Shown here: piece after piece, positions 1 to 12,079 of the stretch
Layout of the letters: every line of letters starts with the position of its first letter
How positions within the stretch are numbered: position 1 is the first letter of the stretch
Assembly: GCA_030737875.1 (NCBI GenBank)
Contig: CM060915.1
Coordinates: forward strand, 628,682,786-628,746,785
DNA from: Allium sativum
Lineage: Eukaryota > Streptophyta > Magnoliopsida > Asparagales > Amaryllidaceae
Length of the DNA stretch: 64,000 bases
Direction: 5' to 3'
Position numbers and translations under genes: made by a program
Notes under the pieces: generated by a model
Databases searched by the model: none
What the model was told of the DNA's origin: nothing
The model's input: the letters and a program-made list of their open reading frames with translations, nothing else

Positions 1-361
1 TATAGTATTCTCCCTGTGTTGTTGAAGATCACTGCTTGGGCATTAGTAGTGCATCTTCTACTTTAAGCTTTCTTTTGTTTTAGAGACGGTAAATTTGGAA
101 ATGTTGTAATAAGCTGTACTTGGATTTCCGCTGCTCTGATGTTGATGTTGATTTTAGTTATCAGCTTATGCACTGTCTCACCTGTTTTATGTCAAGTATG
201 TTATTATTATATTTTATACCATGCGCTGTGAGACATTCTATAGGTTCCTCGTTAGTTAATTCCCTTCTTTCCTTTCTTCTGACGACCGTCCCGTGCTAGT
301 CGGGCATGTGTACAGCGCACTTTCAGAGGAAATGCAGGCTGATGCGGGGCGGGCTGTCATA
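1..361 (+). repeat. Element A 5' LTR, 3' portion only
   Basis: It matches 6647-7006 with a few substitutions. It ends in ggctgtcata, a decayed form of the usual gggtcgttaca terminus, directly before the PBS. About 2.2 kb of this LTR lies upstream of the window. Confidence 0.9.
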
Positions 362-363
362 CT

Positions 364-383
364 TGGTATCAGAGCTCTAGGTT
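364..383 (+). other. Primer-binding site, tRNA-iMet type (element A)
   Basis: The sequence tggtatcagagct starts two bases after the LTR end. It complements the 3' end of plant initiator tRNA-Met, the usual primer of Ty3/gypsy chromoviruses. Confidence 0.9.
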
Positions 384-568
384 GCGTAGTTAACCTAGGG
401 AAAGACACTAGGGAGAGATATTGCGTATATGAGAGCGCGTATTTGTGATTACTTTGGTTTTCAAAAGCTATATATATATATACTATTATTAGTATAGCTA
501 AGGATGAAGTCGTATTGCACTAGCACCACTATGGGGTCGTTAATCGTTTTCTCTTTACAGATTGAACG

Positions 569-1633
569 ATGAGTAGAGACACCAGGGGTGCTGGTAGAGG
601 GACCAACCATGGGAATGCTCCTGACAAGAGGACAATGTTCACTAACTTCATGAGGGAGATGCTCAGGGATGTTCAAGGGGCAGTTCCCAATCCCGAAAAT
701 GGTGGTGGTCCAGTAGTGCAGGCGCCTAGGGTCGATTTCGCCAAGTTGTGCAAGGATTACACTAACCTTGGTGGGAAGCCGTTCCACGGAACGTAGTCGG
801 CCACAGATGTTCAGGATTAGTTGGATAGTTGTGATCGTATCTTCAACGACTTAGGTATTGAGGATGCGATGAAGAGAAGGCTAGTGTCTCGTCAGCTGCA
901 AGGGCGAGCGATGAATTGGTGGAATGCCATTAGAATAGCTACTCTAGAAGATCAAGTTACTTGGAATCAGTTTAAGACTCGCTTTTGTGATAAGTTTATT
1001 CCAGCTGCTCATAAATCGGAATTCAGGAAGTTCTTGGAGCTTAAGCATAATGGTAGAGCAGTCTCGGAGTATATCGCTGAATTCGACACTCTATCAAAAT
1101 ATGGATGGTCCCTTATCGATACAGTCGAAAAGAAGAACGAGAAGTTCATAACTGGCTTGGATGGGTACTTGGGGGAAAGACTTATAAATCATATCGATGA
1201 GACGTTCGAGTCTATTGCAGGAAAGGCATTAAGGTCAGAGAGCCTTTTCCCTAAGTCGAAGACCGAAGTTGCTATTGCATCTGCAGAGGAGCCAAAGCCG
1301 CAAGCAGGCGGTGAAGGCAAGAAGAATTCTCAGAGCAAGAGGAAGCAGAACCGGACCAAGGATGGTCAGAATAAGAAAAATAAGAAAGATGGCGAATGCT
1401 TTAGTTGTGGCAAGAAGGGCCACTATGCCAGAGATTGTCGAGAAAAGCCTGGGGAAAGGAAGTGCTTTAACTGCGGCCAGGCGGGACATCACAAGGATGA
1501 TTGCCCACAACCTCCTAGGGAGAAGAAGATTGTGAAAGCGTATGCTATCAACGCTGTTCCTTCTTCGTCAAATGCCCCAACTGCAGCGCAGAAGGAAAAA
1601 GGTGTCGTTATTCGAGGTATGCTTTCTATTTAA
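569..1633 (+). pseudogene. gag: gag of element A, two in-frame stops
   Basis: This would encode the capsid/nucleocapsid polyprotein that packages retrotransposon RNA. One frame runs from the ATG at 569 to 1633, interrupted by TAG at 794-796 and 818-820. The retrotransposon gag domain is visible downstream ([47 protein letters not shown]). A lysine-rich linker and two zinc knuckles follow: [14 protein letters not shown] at 1397-1438 and [14 protein letters not shown] at 1463-1504. The second stop falls where this family has Trp (QDW), so TGG to TAG is the likely change. Capsid and nucleic-acid-binding parts are otherwise well preserved. The protein would be truncated after 75 residues, so the copy is inactive without readthrough. 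Confidence 0.92.
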
Positions 1634-1639
1634 GATGTT

Positions 1640-1915
1640 TTGATCGGGTTTTGTTTGACAAACCTGAGTTAGTCGATAGACCTTTAGAAGTGACGAACCC
1701 GATTGGTGGTTCGACTAGTTTTGGCATGATTTGTTTAATGTGGTCTTATCGAGTCATGGATGTATGTTTCCTTGTGATTGCTTTGTTTTGGGCTTTACTG
1801 GGTTTAGCATTATTTTAGGGAGTCGATCTACTCCAAAGGAATAGGGTGGTATTAGGTACCTACCTAGTGATGGCGATAGAAACTGGAGTTAAGGAAGCTA
1901 AGAGGTTATCGTTGT
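1640..1915 (+). pseudogene. Retroviral-type aspartic protease remnant of element A
   Basis: Broken-frame translation gives KPELVDRPLEVTNPIGGS and, further on, GVDLLQRNRVVLG. These match the middle and the GMDWL segment of Ty3/gypsy proteases. The catalytic D-S/T-G loop expected just after gag is not visible, so it appears deleted. A protease role is known for the family but cannot be functional here. Confidence 0.65.
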
Positions 1916-2117
1916 AATAAGTTCTAGTTGTCTCTGGGAGGCAAATGAGTGCTCCAGTGCTAGATTGTTTTGCTAGTATCACCTCATGTGGATTGTCCGA
2001 ACTCGGAGGAGATGTTCCTTGGGTGCTTGTCTGATATTGGTTTAGGCCTTTGGGGCTTGTGCTTGGGGAATGTCGATTTCGACTAGAATGGTTTGCGTGA
2101 GGGGTAAATAGTTGTTG

Positions 2118-2190
2118 TGATTTTTCATTGGATGATATCTTGGTTTACTCGAGGAGTGATGGGCAGACGGAACATGATAAGACTGTTCAA
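2118..2190 (+). pseudogene. Reverse transcriptase fragment (YxDD region) of element A
   Basis: From 2131 the plus strand reads DDILVYSRSDGQTEHDK, the catalytic-loop region of Ty3/gypsy reverse transcriptase (usual form FIDDILVYS). A frameshift just upstream breaks the FI-DD junction. The fingers, the rest of the palm and RNase H are not recognisable around it. Confidence 0.7.
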
Positions 2191-2199
2191 TGGTATAGA

Positions 2200-2900
2200 C
2201 TGCCCAGGGTTAGACTCGATAGGGTTATGAGATTGCTCGAGTGGGACTCGAGAAAGATGCAAAGTAATGGATTGTTTAGGACCCTATGTTGATGTTCTCT
2301 ATTGGATAGTAGAACTTTGAAGGAATAGGATGTGTTCGTTGATCATGGAAGATACAACGAAGATTAGGGCGATTCAAGTTGGACTTGAACTCGTAAAAGA
2401 AAATAGGTGTTCGTTGATCTTGGAGATGCAACGAATAGGGAGACGACTCACGTTGGACTAGAGTTTGTCGGTACTAAAGACTGGGTCTGAGTTATAGATT
2501 GACTCGAGTTGGACTCGAGAAGGCTGCAAGGAATTGAATTCAGCTCGAGTTGGACTCGAGAGGGCAGCAAAATAATGGATAGACTTGGGTTGGACTCAAG
2601 TATTTTAGGAGGACTAAAAGCAGGGGTATCTGGGGACGCCCGTTACCTTGGATCCGTTGGACGTGATCTAGTTATCCTTGGAGGATAAACGTACGTTGGA
2701 CGTACGGTAGTCCGTGGGGAGGCGGAGCTTCCATTGGCCTGGGATTGGTTGGACCAGTCAAGTAGGCATCGGTGTATGTATGGAGGCTGGACTTCCATTA
2801 GTTATTGTTGTTGGTTGGACCAGACATACTAGAATCGACATATTAGGATTGGTTAGACCAATCATGTAGGTGTCGATGTGTTTATGAATTTAGCAGGTGA
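2200..2900 (+). repeat. Degenerate short repeats where A should carry RT/RNase H
   Basis: The near-palindrome ctcgagttggactcgag recurs in full or altered form near 2235, 2370, 2490, 2545 and 2585. It is followed by paired segments built on gttcgttgatc and on ggttggaccag(t/a)ca (near 2745, 2810 and 2855). No RT or RNase H sequence is recognisable here. Repeat growth in a decaying pol region seems likely. Confidence 0.55.
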
Positions 2901-2994
2901 TAGGTAGGACTTGTTTGATGGATGTTATGGTTGCTATGTTGTTCCTATTTTTCTTCCCTTGAGTAGACTATCACCTGTAGGGTTCCAGCGATGG

Positions 2995-3150
2995 GGAACA
3001 AAGTGATTGTAGTAGGACTATGAGCCAGTACAGTAGAGTCGTCATGACTCGAGGGGCAAAGTGGACATAGTAAATGATTAGTAAGGCTATGAGCCAGTGT
3101 AGTGGATTTGTTATGACTCCATGGGGCAGAGTGATCATAGTAAAGGATTT
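2995..3150 (+). repeat. Tandem duplication of about 80 bp in element A
   Basis: Two diverged copies share ctatgagccagt, gt.atgactc, ggggca.agtg and catagtaaa. A related stretch (tcatgactccatg) occurs in A's own 3' LTR near 6190, so LTR and internal region share this motif. Confidence 0.6.
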
Positions 3151-3451
3151 GGGTGCGGTAATAGTTGCATTGAGTAGGAGACATGCCAGTTTAGGGGTTT
3201 TGTTTCTAGGATGAAAGCAACTAAAGTATATCACATGATATGATTTCGGGCCCAAGAGTGAATTGGATTCAGAAACACTAGTAAGCTTGACGATTAGATC
3301 GATTTTGATTGAGTGGATTGGTTCCAGTTAGAAGGACAATCCTAATCTATTGGAAACCATCTCTAGGGTAGAGATGAGTATCGATGGAAAGAGAATGATC
3401 GAATAAGGATTTGATCGAGAAGGGTAGCTTCGAAAGAATAAGGGACTAGTT

Positions 3452-4251
3452 GTACCCAACGTAGATGGACTGAGAGATGAAATGCTTAGAGCATATCATC
3501 ACTCGAAATTGAGTATGAATCCCGGTGGTAACAAAATGTATTGAGACATTGATTAGACCTACTACTGGGAAAGGATAAAGAAAGACGTTGGGAAGTTTAT
3601 GTCCAAATGCATAAATTGCCAGTTAGTTAAAGCTGAGCAAAAAGAAGCCTAGTGGTTTGTCACAACCGTTGGAAACAAGTCTCAATGGATTTCATTGATA
3701 GTTTACCAAGGACTAGGTCAGGTCATGATGGTATTTGAGTGAATTGTATATTAGAGAATGAAGGGTACCCAAGATAGGCAGGAGACTTATCTCGATAAGA
3801 GACGAAAAGATTTGGAATTCTTCGTTGACGACTTGGTGTTCGTCAAGATCTCTCCATTGAGAATGTGATTCGGATGGGTTAGAGAGGTAAGTTAGCACCA
3901 AGATTTGTTGGCCCATTCCCAGTCCTCAAGCAAGTTGGGAATTTGGCGTATGAAGTAGAGCTACCTGACAAGATGGTGGGAGTTCACAACGTATTTCATG
4001 TTTCCCAACTAAGGAAGTTCGTTCACGACCCAAATATGGCTATTTCACCTGATCAGTTAGAGGACTTCGAAGTAGAACCTGAGGCGGTTGGGAACCGCAA
4101 GCCGACCCGTATTGTCGAGCACGATACGAAGCAACTTCGAAGGAAGGCGGTGAGGCTAGTCAAGGTTCAGTGGGGCGAGGACGAGAATGATTGCACTTGG
4201 GAGACAGAGGAGAACATTAGGAAGACATATCCAGAACTCTTTGCCTGGTAA
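3452..4251 (+). pseudogene. Integrase remnant with chromodomain-like tail (element A)
   Basis: The integrase would insert element cDNA into chromosomes. Pieces appear in order. First comes the zinc-binding part (LRDEMLRAYHHSK, then CINCQLVKAEQK), with the second HHCC histidine replaced. Next is the start of the catalytic core (DFIDSLPRTRSGHDGI), then an abrupt jump to the post-core linker (YLDKRRKDLEF, DDLVFVKISP). The C-terminal part is open from 3943 to 4251 (VHNVFHVSQLRKFVHDP). It ends in a Tekay/Del-like chromodomain segment with KVQW, TWE and YPELF. Most of the DDE core is deleted, and stops and frameshifts break the rest. Confidence 0.85.
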
Positions 4252-4371
4252 GATTTTGACTTCGATTTAGTTTTCCGCATGCTAGGATAGGCTTGTTTGC
4301 TTGTTTTGCATGTTTGATTGTTGTATGTGGCTGTTAGGCATGTGGGATCTTTTGTATGTTTTGGGTTAAGG

Positions 4372-4405
4372 AATTTCGGGGACGAAATTTCTTAAGGGGG
4401 GAGAG
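4372..4405 (+). other. PPT of element A with adjacent perfect hairpin
   Basis: AATTTCG (4372-4378) and CGAAATT (4383-4389) form a perfect 7-bp stem around GGGA. The purine-rich cttaaggggggagag (4391-4405) then runs to the 3' LTR. The purine tract primes plus-strand synthesis in LTR elements. Related hairpins occur at the same place in C, D and H. Confidence 0.8.
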
Positions 4406-5579
4406 TGTAACGACCCGTATTCTACGCATCATAGGATCGTAGAATATTTATTTCTTTCACATACAAAGTCGTATGGTCATGTAACTTTGGGAGACGACTA
4501 TTGGGGTCATTTCCCATGTTCATGATTTTTGTTGATTTTTGAATGACCATTTTACCCCTAGTAGGTACAGTTTTGGCCATAACTTTTGACTGGAAGGGAA
4601 TTTTTACCTAAAACCACTTCCATTGGCTCCGGATGATGGTTTACAATTCCGTAGAGTGGTCACATTAGCCAAACGGACTCACCGTTTGTGAGATATGGCT
4701 GAACCAAATTTCAGATGGTGAAAAACAACTTAATTGGGCTTAACCGGATAATTAGCAGCTAGGCCCAAAGAGGATTTCGGGATTGGAGATGTATAGGGGC
4801 TTATTAGGGTTAGAAAACATTTCTTTCAGCCGCCACTTTCATTCTTGGAACTCTAGCAATGGCCTCCAACACCCAAATCACCTTCTAATCACTTTCTAAT
4901 CAAGTTTTGGCTTAATCTACATCAAATTAAGGAGGGAAAACACGAAAGCAAGGTTTGAGCTGCTGTTAGACATCAGTATTCACCCAAATCAGCAAGGTTT
5001 CAGTTCTAAGAATTTTATTTGTGACCAAGGTGAGTGATTAGCATTGTTTGGACACTAATTACAGTTAATTAAGGGTAATTACTGAAGATTAGTCACTTTA
5101 TACACTAATAAATTCTGGAAAAATATCCATAAATCCGAAAGTAATATTTTATGCCTCTTGTAGAAATTTGGTTTAATTTGGTTAAGTTTTGTAAACCCTA
5201 TGATTAGTTTTGCTTAAACATGCTTAAGGGGAAAATATGGGGTTTTGGGTATATTTGATCCACTTTGACATGTAAATTCATTGTTTTGGTGTTTGTGGTT
5301 AGTTTGCTATGTTGCTACGACTGTTTGGAATGATTTATGGTGGATTAGAATAGTTAGATTGGTCGAAAACGTCGTCGAATGGCGTAAACAAGTTGCTGGA
5401 AAAAGTTGCAGAAAGTTGTGCAGGGTTTCGGATCGGATTGGGTATGGGCTCGGATTGGGTAGGGAGCTGGGCAAGGAATCCGACCCGAACTGGAATCTGG
5501 CACAAAGAAGTTTGGCAAGAAGGAAGGCCACTGCTTCGAGTTGGAGTTGGACAGAGGATCGGATCGGAGCCATGGAGCA

Positions 5580-5730
5580 GGATCAGATCGGAGTAGGCTA
5601 GGGAGCGAGATCGGATCGGAGGAGGCAAGCGAGGGGGATCGGATCGGAGATATGGAGCAGGATCGGATCAGAGCTATGGAGCAGGATCGGATCGGAGCTG
5701 CAGATTAGGATCGGATCGGCCAGACGAGGC
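5580..5730 (+). repeat. GATCGG-rich minisatellite in the A LTR
   Basis: Units of about 30 bp built as tatggagcaggatcggatcgg are repeated about four times with changes. Nearby sequence (5780-5890) is rich in gaaccgaaccg. Similar ggatcgg/ccgatcc clusters occur in the LTRs of element E. Confidence 0.75.
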
Positions 5731-6524
5731 ACAGGAGCTGGAGCACGAACTGAATGGGGGATGGCAACTCGACCCGACTCGAAGTGGAACACCCGACCCG
5801 AACCGATGCAGCGCTGTGAACCCGAACCAAACTGAACGGGGAGACTGGGGATGATTCATTCGAACCGAACCGATTGAAACAGATGGGGCCAAACCGAATT
5901 GAACTTCCATCCCTTCTACGCGACGACTCTTTTGAAGACCAACTCCAATTCGATCAAAACCCGAGGTGTAAAGGAAGTCCAAATAAGGAGCTTTGACTCA
6001 GGATCCAGCTGGAAACCAATGAGTAGGCTTCATGATTGCGCTTTGCTGCGGGACGTGTGCCAAGGGCTATCGATGTCTATGACTTTAGATCACTATGTAT
6101 GGGAAGTACGTGAACGGATTCAGGGCCACAGTGGCCTAGGTACGACTAAAGGGCTATAAACCAATGAAGTGGGGTCATTTGTAAAGATTTGGTCATGACT
6201 CCATGTGGTAAGCTTGGTAGTAGCAGTAGTTGTACAAGTTGAACACCGTCACTACTTCGATGGGTCTAGTGATTGACAGTGGTGGACATCGTACGCTTTA
6301 CGCACTGAGTGAGAGATGTGAGGATGATTGCTATGGATGATTTGTTTGCTATCATTATGACATGCACACCCCACTCCCGTATTTTTTACACTATTTATTA
6401 TGGCACCTTAGATTATTGTACGGTATTTGGTACTAACTCTTTGGTTGTAGGTCCAGGTATGGTTTAGTATACCTGTTATTGTTCTGTTTAGATGCTTATC
6501 GCTCATACTAGGCTTTATGTCTGA

Positions 6525-6558
6525 CCCAGAGTTTTATGTCTCTTCTTATTACTCTGGG
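6525..6558 (+). other. Conserved LTR stem-loop (element A copy)
   Basis: CCCAGAGT (6525-6532) and ACTCTGGG (6551-6558) pair perfectly over an 18-nt loop and are followed by tgctcacac. Counterparts occur in LTR C (15181-15213, 44240-44279) and LTR H (63286-63310). Their wider context (gagttta.., gggtgc, ctcacac) is also shared. Confidence 0.6.
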
Positions 6559-7006
6559 TGCTCACACTAGCAGACTGGAGACAGGTTAGCTGGTGATGCA
6601 CGGGTAGATGGTCCGGAGACGAGCAGGAGGCTTCCACGTAATATATATAGTATTCTCCCTGTGTTGTTGAAGATCACTGCTTGGGCATTAGTAGTGCATC
6701 TTCTACTTTAAGCTTTCTTTTGTTTTAGAGACAGTAAATTTGGAGAAGTTGTAATAAGATGTACTTGGATTTCCGCTGCTCTGATGTTGATGTTGATTTT
6801 AGTTATCAGCTTATGCACTATCTCACCTATTTTATGTTAAGTATGTTATTATTATATTTTATTCCATGCGCTGTGAGACATTCTACAGGTTCCTCGTTAG
6901 TTAATTCCCTTCTTTCCTTTCTTCTGACGACCGTCCCGTGCTAGTCGGGCATGTGTACAGCGCACTTTCGGAGGAAATGCAGGATGGTGCGGGGCGGGCC
7001 GTCATA

Positions 7007-7893
7007 ACTCCGCTTAGTTTTAGTCTCAAAAATTATTTCCTAATGATTAATTAAATTTAGGAAATTTAATCCTATTTTTAACTGGGTTAAAGAACCAATG
7101 TCATTTAAAACACCGTTCATGATAAACCCAAAATCACCTTCCATTTAATATGGAACCTTCATGGAAATCATAACAGTATATAATCGATATAAGTTTTCGT
7201 ATCAGTCTAAAACTATAAACGGAATAATGGCAAAGCCTTTTAAGTGCCATAAATAGTAAATGCCTTCCTTCACAGAAGTCTGCTCGATTATCACTAAATC
7301 GAATTCCATTCAATTCCAATTTCTTTTATTAAATTGGAAAACTTTACTTTGGAAAATTTCCATTAAATCTTATAATAAAGATTAGTAAATTCCAAATCTT
7401 AACTTCACTGTTAATCGGGTTTAAGAACTAATGTTGTTTAAAACATTATTCGCAACCAACCCAAAATCAACTTCCATTTAATTCCAATCATATTTATTAA
7501 ACGGGGAAACTACCTTAAATCTTAGTTGAAAGATTTATTCTTTTCTCAACTGGGTTTAAGAACAATATTATTGAAGAAACCATTCACGACAAACCCAAAA
7601 TTCAATTTGATATTAAATACAAGGCTTTAAACAGAAATCACACCGACTTACATTCAGTGTCAAATTCTGAGGCCAACGAATATCGTATTGGAAATAACGA
7701 TATCTGTGTCTTCCAAATTCCTCCACAATATTCATATAATCATGGAATCCAATATCGAAATATTCCGAAGATTATTTCCATTCAAATCCACTCCAATTCA
7801 TACATTGGAAAATTCTGGTTAGATTAAAACCATTTCAATTCCTTTCATTTCTTTATTCCAGTCATTAGCTAGTTCATTTAGATAAAAATATAT
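7007..7893 (-). repeat. Element H left LTR, first visible piece
   Basis: AT-rich and without genes. It is homologous to D around 30560-31170 and, in reverse, to G around 47300-48310 (shared caccgttca.gataaaccca and taatcgatataa.tt). The A insertion bounds it on the left and the G insertion on the right. Confidence 0.8.
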
Positions 7894-9070
7894 TGTAACA
7901 ACCCGGATTTTCAGGACCATTTTAAAATTATTATTTTGGCTATTTTAATGAATTTTGAATATTCAAAATGATTTATATTAAATAACATTGACTAAAAGTT
8001 TATTTAAATCAGAACTAAAACGTATAAATTTATTTTAGTTATATTACGAGCCTAAAAGGGCACGGCAGATTGAAAATTCGACTTTGAACTTTAACTAAGT
8101 GTACAAGATTCAAAATAAATCGAAATTCAGTAAAACAAGGAATATATGAATATGTTTAAAAATATCTTTCTAACGAATATGAAAAATTCAGATTTCATAA
8201 TGGGAATAAAATGTTGTGGCCAGTTAAAAATTCAGAATAGTCGCTATAGAATTTATATATTTTTTAAATAATATAAAGCCCTTTAACATAGCCATTTTGC
8301 AAACGACCTCCATTTTCGTCAAAACCACTTTTGTCGGATCCGGAATGTCGAATTATTGCTGGATTCCAAATTTCATAATTTTTGGAATTAAAATGTGAGC
8401 GTGGCAAAAGAAAACGTGTTTTGTCAATTTCAGTCAATTTGGATCGACCACAAAATGGCTATTTTTCAAATGGTCTTCAAATTCAATGAAATTTGTTTTG
8501 CTAGGATTATATCATCAAAACAAAGCTAGATATTTTTTTTTGTAATTTTTGGAGTCTGTATGTGGCCCCGGTAAATTAAAATGTAAGTTTAAATTCAATA
8601 TTTATTGATTTATATTTTAATTTAAATAAAAGCTGATCAAAACGATAGAATTGGCTTACGAAACACATTCCATTGTGTCTGGAATAGGGGTATTTGGCTA
8701 GGGGCGACAGTCGTTGGGTTTAATTTGGAGTTCCGTGTACAAAATTTCATTAGAAATTATTAAGAGAATTAAATATTAATTTAATAATAATATAAATACT
8801 CCCACCATCCTCTAAAGCCCTCATCTCGAACAGAGCCGCCACCACTTTAGAAAATAAAGGGCCATCGTGCTCCGATTTAAATCACCCAAATTCTTCAAGC
8901 TCGATTCGAATTAAACTCTAATCCCTAAAAGAAAATGCTAGTGATTCCCCCCTCTTTAGCATTATACGATTTTGATGAATTCACATTCCATGTTTAGCTC
9001 AAAATTCGAGCGTGAACGTCAGCCATTCGAGGCTGATTTCGGGGTGACTAGAGTCACCGTGCGTGGCGAG
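7894..9070 (+). repeat. Element G LTR, 5' piece (U3 and start of R)
   Basis: Homologous to D 36094-34900 read in reverse (shared gaatttttcat/gattcaaaataaatc region and ccacttttgtcggatccgg). A TATA box is at 8791, then a leader-like stretch with gccgccaccactt. It ends at the C insertion. Confidence 0.8.
8791..8798 (+). promoter_or_regulatory. TATA box of LTR G
   Basis: tataaata followed by ctcccaccatcctctaa, a typical plant core promoter layout. Transcription would start near 8825, which makes 7894-8825 the U3 region. Confidence 0.65.
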
Positions 9071-10806
9071 TGTAACATCCCGTATTTTTACAATATTATA
9101 ATTAATTTAATTATTTAATAGTGAATTAGAGATTTAAATGGTCATTTAATTAAATAACATTGAATATTTAATTAATATAAATAATAGAATTATATATTTA
9201 ATTCCAAAATAATCGGGATTAATGAAATTGACAATATTGTGTGAATCAGACAATTTGAAATATATAATTTTGTTTAAAGTTGAATTATATTAATGAATTT
9301 ACTTATAAATGTCATTTGAATGTGAAGATTATTTTATAATTATAATCTAGCTCGAAATGGCATGGCAGTTCGTAATTTGACGATTCGAACTTTAAACGAA
9401 GATAAATAATTTGTTTTAAATCGGATTTCTGTGAAACAAGAAATGTTTGGAGCTGGTGAAGTATATTTTTCTAATGGAAGAGAAAATTCGAGATTTTGCC
9501 GTGCAGATTTTGAGTTATGTTCAAATCAAATTTTCAAACAGTCGCTATAGAAACCGTTTATAAACCATAATGATTTATTAAAATATAAATAAATATTAGT
9601 TTCGAATTCAGACAACATTTCTGAAACGTAGTTATAATTTAATTTTTAGAATTTTACTGTACTTTTTATTTTGAGAAATAAACAACTTTTTATTTGAAGT
9701 GTTTTACACCCTATATCAGCACTTCTGAGATTTTACAAAAAACAAGTTAACTTGTCTATATTATTATATTTTTGAAACCGTGGCATATTGCTTGTCACAA
9801 CAATATTTTTTTATTTTTGTCTTTAGCAGTCCGTAAATGAACCAACTATTACGTGGCAGGATACCCTTATTTTCAGACTTTAACACAAAATATATATATT
9901 CACATGAGAAAACTCTCTTCGTAAAAATACAAATTAGCCAAGGATAAAGTAAAAGAAGTGGCTTATTTTATTATTAAAAACTGATATACAGCATAGTTTG
10001 CTTTAAATATGTAATATTAATTTGAGCTTTATTATTGAACATAGCATCAGATTTAGCTTTCATGGACACTTGTTTTGATAATACCGAACCAATTTCTCCT
10101 ACCAATTCAAGAAGTTCTTCAGTAATATAAAATGCCTTGGTGCTTGGAAAGTATAATTACTTGCAACGACATCGTCCATCAAGTAATACAACTAATATTC
10201 ACTAACGAATGTGGACATAAACTAATATTGCATTAGTCTTTGTGCAACTACCTTTTCGGGTTGAACCACTTCTGTTGACATATTTTGAGCGTTGTCTCAA
10301 AAGATTTGCATGAAAATAATCTTACCATGTAACTGCTAATTACACCCATTGTGCATGTTGTTATGAAATAACCATTTTAGGGACACGTTATTATTATTTA
10401 AAAGCTAGCTTTGTTCCTTTAGCCGTAAGACATCTTGCCATGTTAATGCTCTGCCACCTTAAAACACATACGTTTGCAGACCTCACCATGCCTATACTTT
10501 CAAATCCAACACTGATTATGAAGTGAGAACACATAATAAACAAAAAAATAAAATGAAAAGGGCACGGTGAACAGTTTACTTACCATTGAAGTATACGAGC
10601 CTATCACTTGCACTGTCATCTAATACCAGACTACTCTAGCTACAGCATGCCTAAAAAGTAAATGAGGGTCCCATGTGTTTGTTTCAAATCAATGCAGTAA
10701 GACAATCCAACCACATGCATATCACAATCAAACTGCAGACCTGACCTACTCCTTAAGGGTGTACATCGCCTACCATCTATTCCTTAGCAGCGAAGGGATC
10801 GTATTC

Positions 10807-10814
10807 TATAAATA
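10807..10814 (+). promoter_or_regulatory. TATA box of C 5' LTR
   Basis: tataaata about 30 bases before a probable start near 10840 (cattctcttcg), preceding a pyrimidine-rich leader. The 3' LTR copy at 23665 reads tataagta, a weakened box. Confidence 0.65.
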
Positions 10815-12079
10815 CTGGGGGAACATTCATTCTCTTCGTTGCTTGAACCCTCAAAAGAGAAAGGAAAAAAATCCTAAATTCACAAACCCATTATATTCTC
10901 AGTCCTCATCGCCTTCTCTTTACACTGTTGTTTTTTATTTTGGATTCGACGTTGTTTGTCGCAGTGGAGTTTTTCAGCGGTAAAACTAGGGCTGTGTTTT
11001 TGAGTGAGCCAGAGTCATGGATAGGAGATTGTGTGAACTCGAAATGGGTAGAAGGAGGTGAGAGAATCCATGCGCTAGTGGCGAAGCTGGCTTCGGAGGC
11101 CTAAGGCGGCCTAATCGATGTCTCGAAACAGTGCAAATAGGTGGGGTTACTGATTTGCGATTCAAGGGATTGAAGGGAGTTTCCATGCTGGCTTTAAGGC
11201 GATGAACGGTGGTCAGAAAATAATGGGATAAGGGGGACAAGATACTGTTTGGACGGAGGAATACGGTGCGGAGATTGATGAGAATTTTATGTGGATTTTA
11301 AGGTGAAATGGGATCGTGATGTAATGAGGAAGTCGGTTGTAATTCTGGAGCGGATGGAGAAGATAAGGGGTAACGTGGATTTAAAGTGTAAGGGGGGAGC
11401 GGGTCTGATTTCTTGTATGGACCGAAATTGTGTGGAGAGCCCAAATTGGTAATAAAATGTATTTAAATAAAAGAAATACTCGTTTAAAATTGTAAATGGT
11501 ATAACTATTCCATATGTGATCAGAATTGGACAAAACTGGATCCGTTAGGATCGTATGGACAGGGCTGCACCGCGGAACTGAGTGAGAGTGAATTGGAGCT
11601 CGTTACAAATTATGGCAGAATAAAACGTCCATCGGAATCAAAGATAGTTAATTGTTATTTAATGATAACTGTCCAATGTGAGTAAATTTCACTAAATCTG
11701 CTCAGTTTATATTTTCGTAACGTATTTTTATAACTAATAAATATTGGTTGATTGATGTGTGTTGATTGGTTGGTTGAACTGCTAACTGATTAGTCAAAAA
11801 TATCGATATAGTTATATATATTTATATATATATACCGTTAATTAAATATTGATTATGTTGATCAGAATATTTCATATTGAAATGAAAATGATGTTAATTA
11901 TATTGTTTAACACATGCGGATGCAGGGAAACAGGTTGGAGGGATCCAATTGGATTCCTCAAAATGTAAAATATTGTTTTTCCATATATTGTGATATATGA
12001 TGTGTTATATAATCTGTTATTGATTATGCGTGTTTAGATGATGATTGATCCTTTTGATTTGGTATTTTAATACCATAAG

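Larger units (their letters stand above)
1..7006 (+). mobile_element. Element A: degraded Ty3/gypsy chromovirus (Tekay/Del type)
   Basis: An LTR retrotransposon whose 5' LTR is cut by the window start. The first ~360 bases recur from about 6647, which fixes the two LTRs. A tRNA-Met-type PBS follows the 5' LTR at 364 and a purine tract precedes the 3' LTR at 4406. Gag with two CCHC zinc knuckles, protease, reverse transcriptase and integrase remnants occur in the Ty3/gypsy order. The integrase tail ends in a chromodomain-like segment (LVKVQW..., TWETEENIRKTYPELF), which points to the Tekay/Del clade; long LTRs also fit. It is inserted in the left LTR of element H with a probable TSD of actcc at 7007-7011; the upstream copy lies outside the window. 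Stops, frameshifts and deletions make it non-autonomous. Confidence 0.9.
4406..7006 (+). repeat. Element A 3' LTR, 2.6 kb
   Basis: It starts tgtaacgacccg after the PPT and ends ggccgtcata, a decayed inverted copy of the start. Its last 360 bases match the 5' LTR at the window start. The 2.6 kb length fits Del/Tekay elements. Contents include a GATCGG-rich block near 5600 and a stem-loop at 6525-6558. No protein is supported; short open frames here are incidental. Confidence 0.9.
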
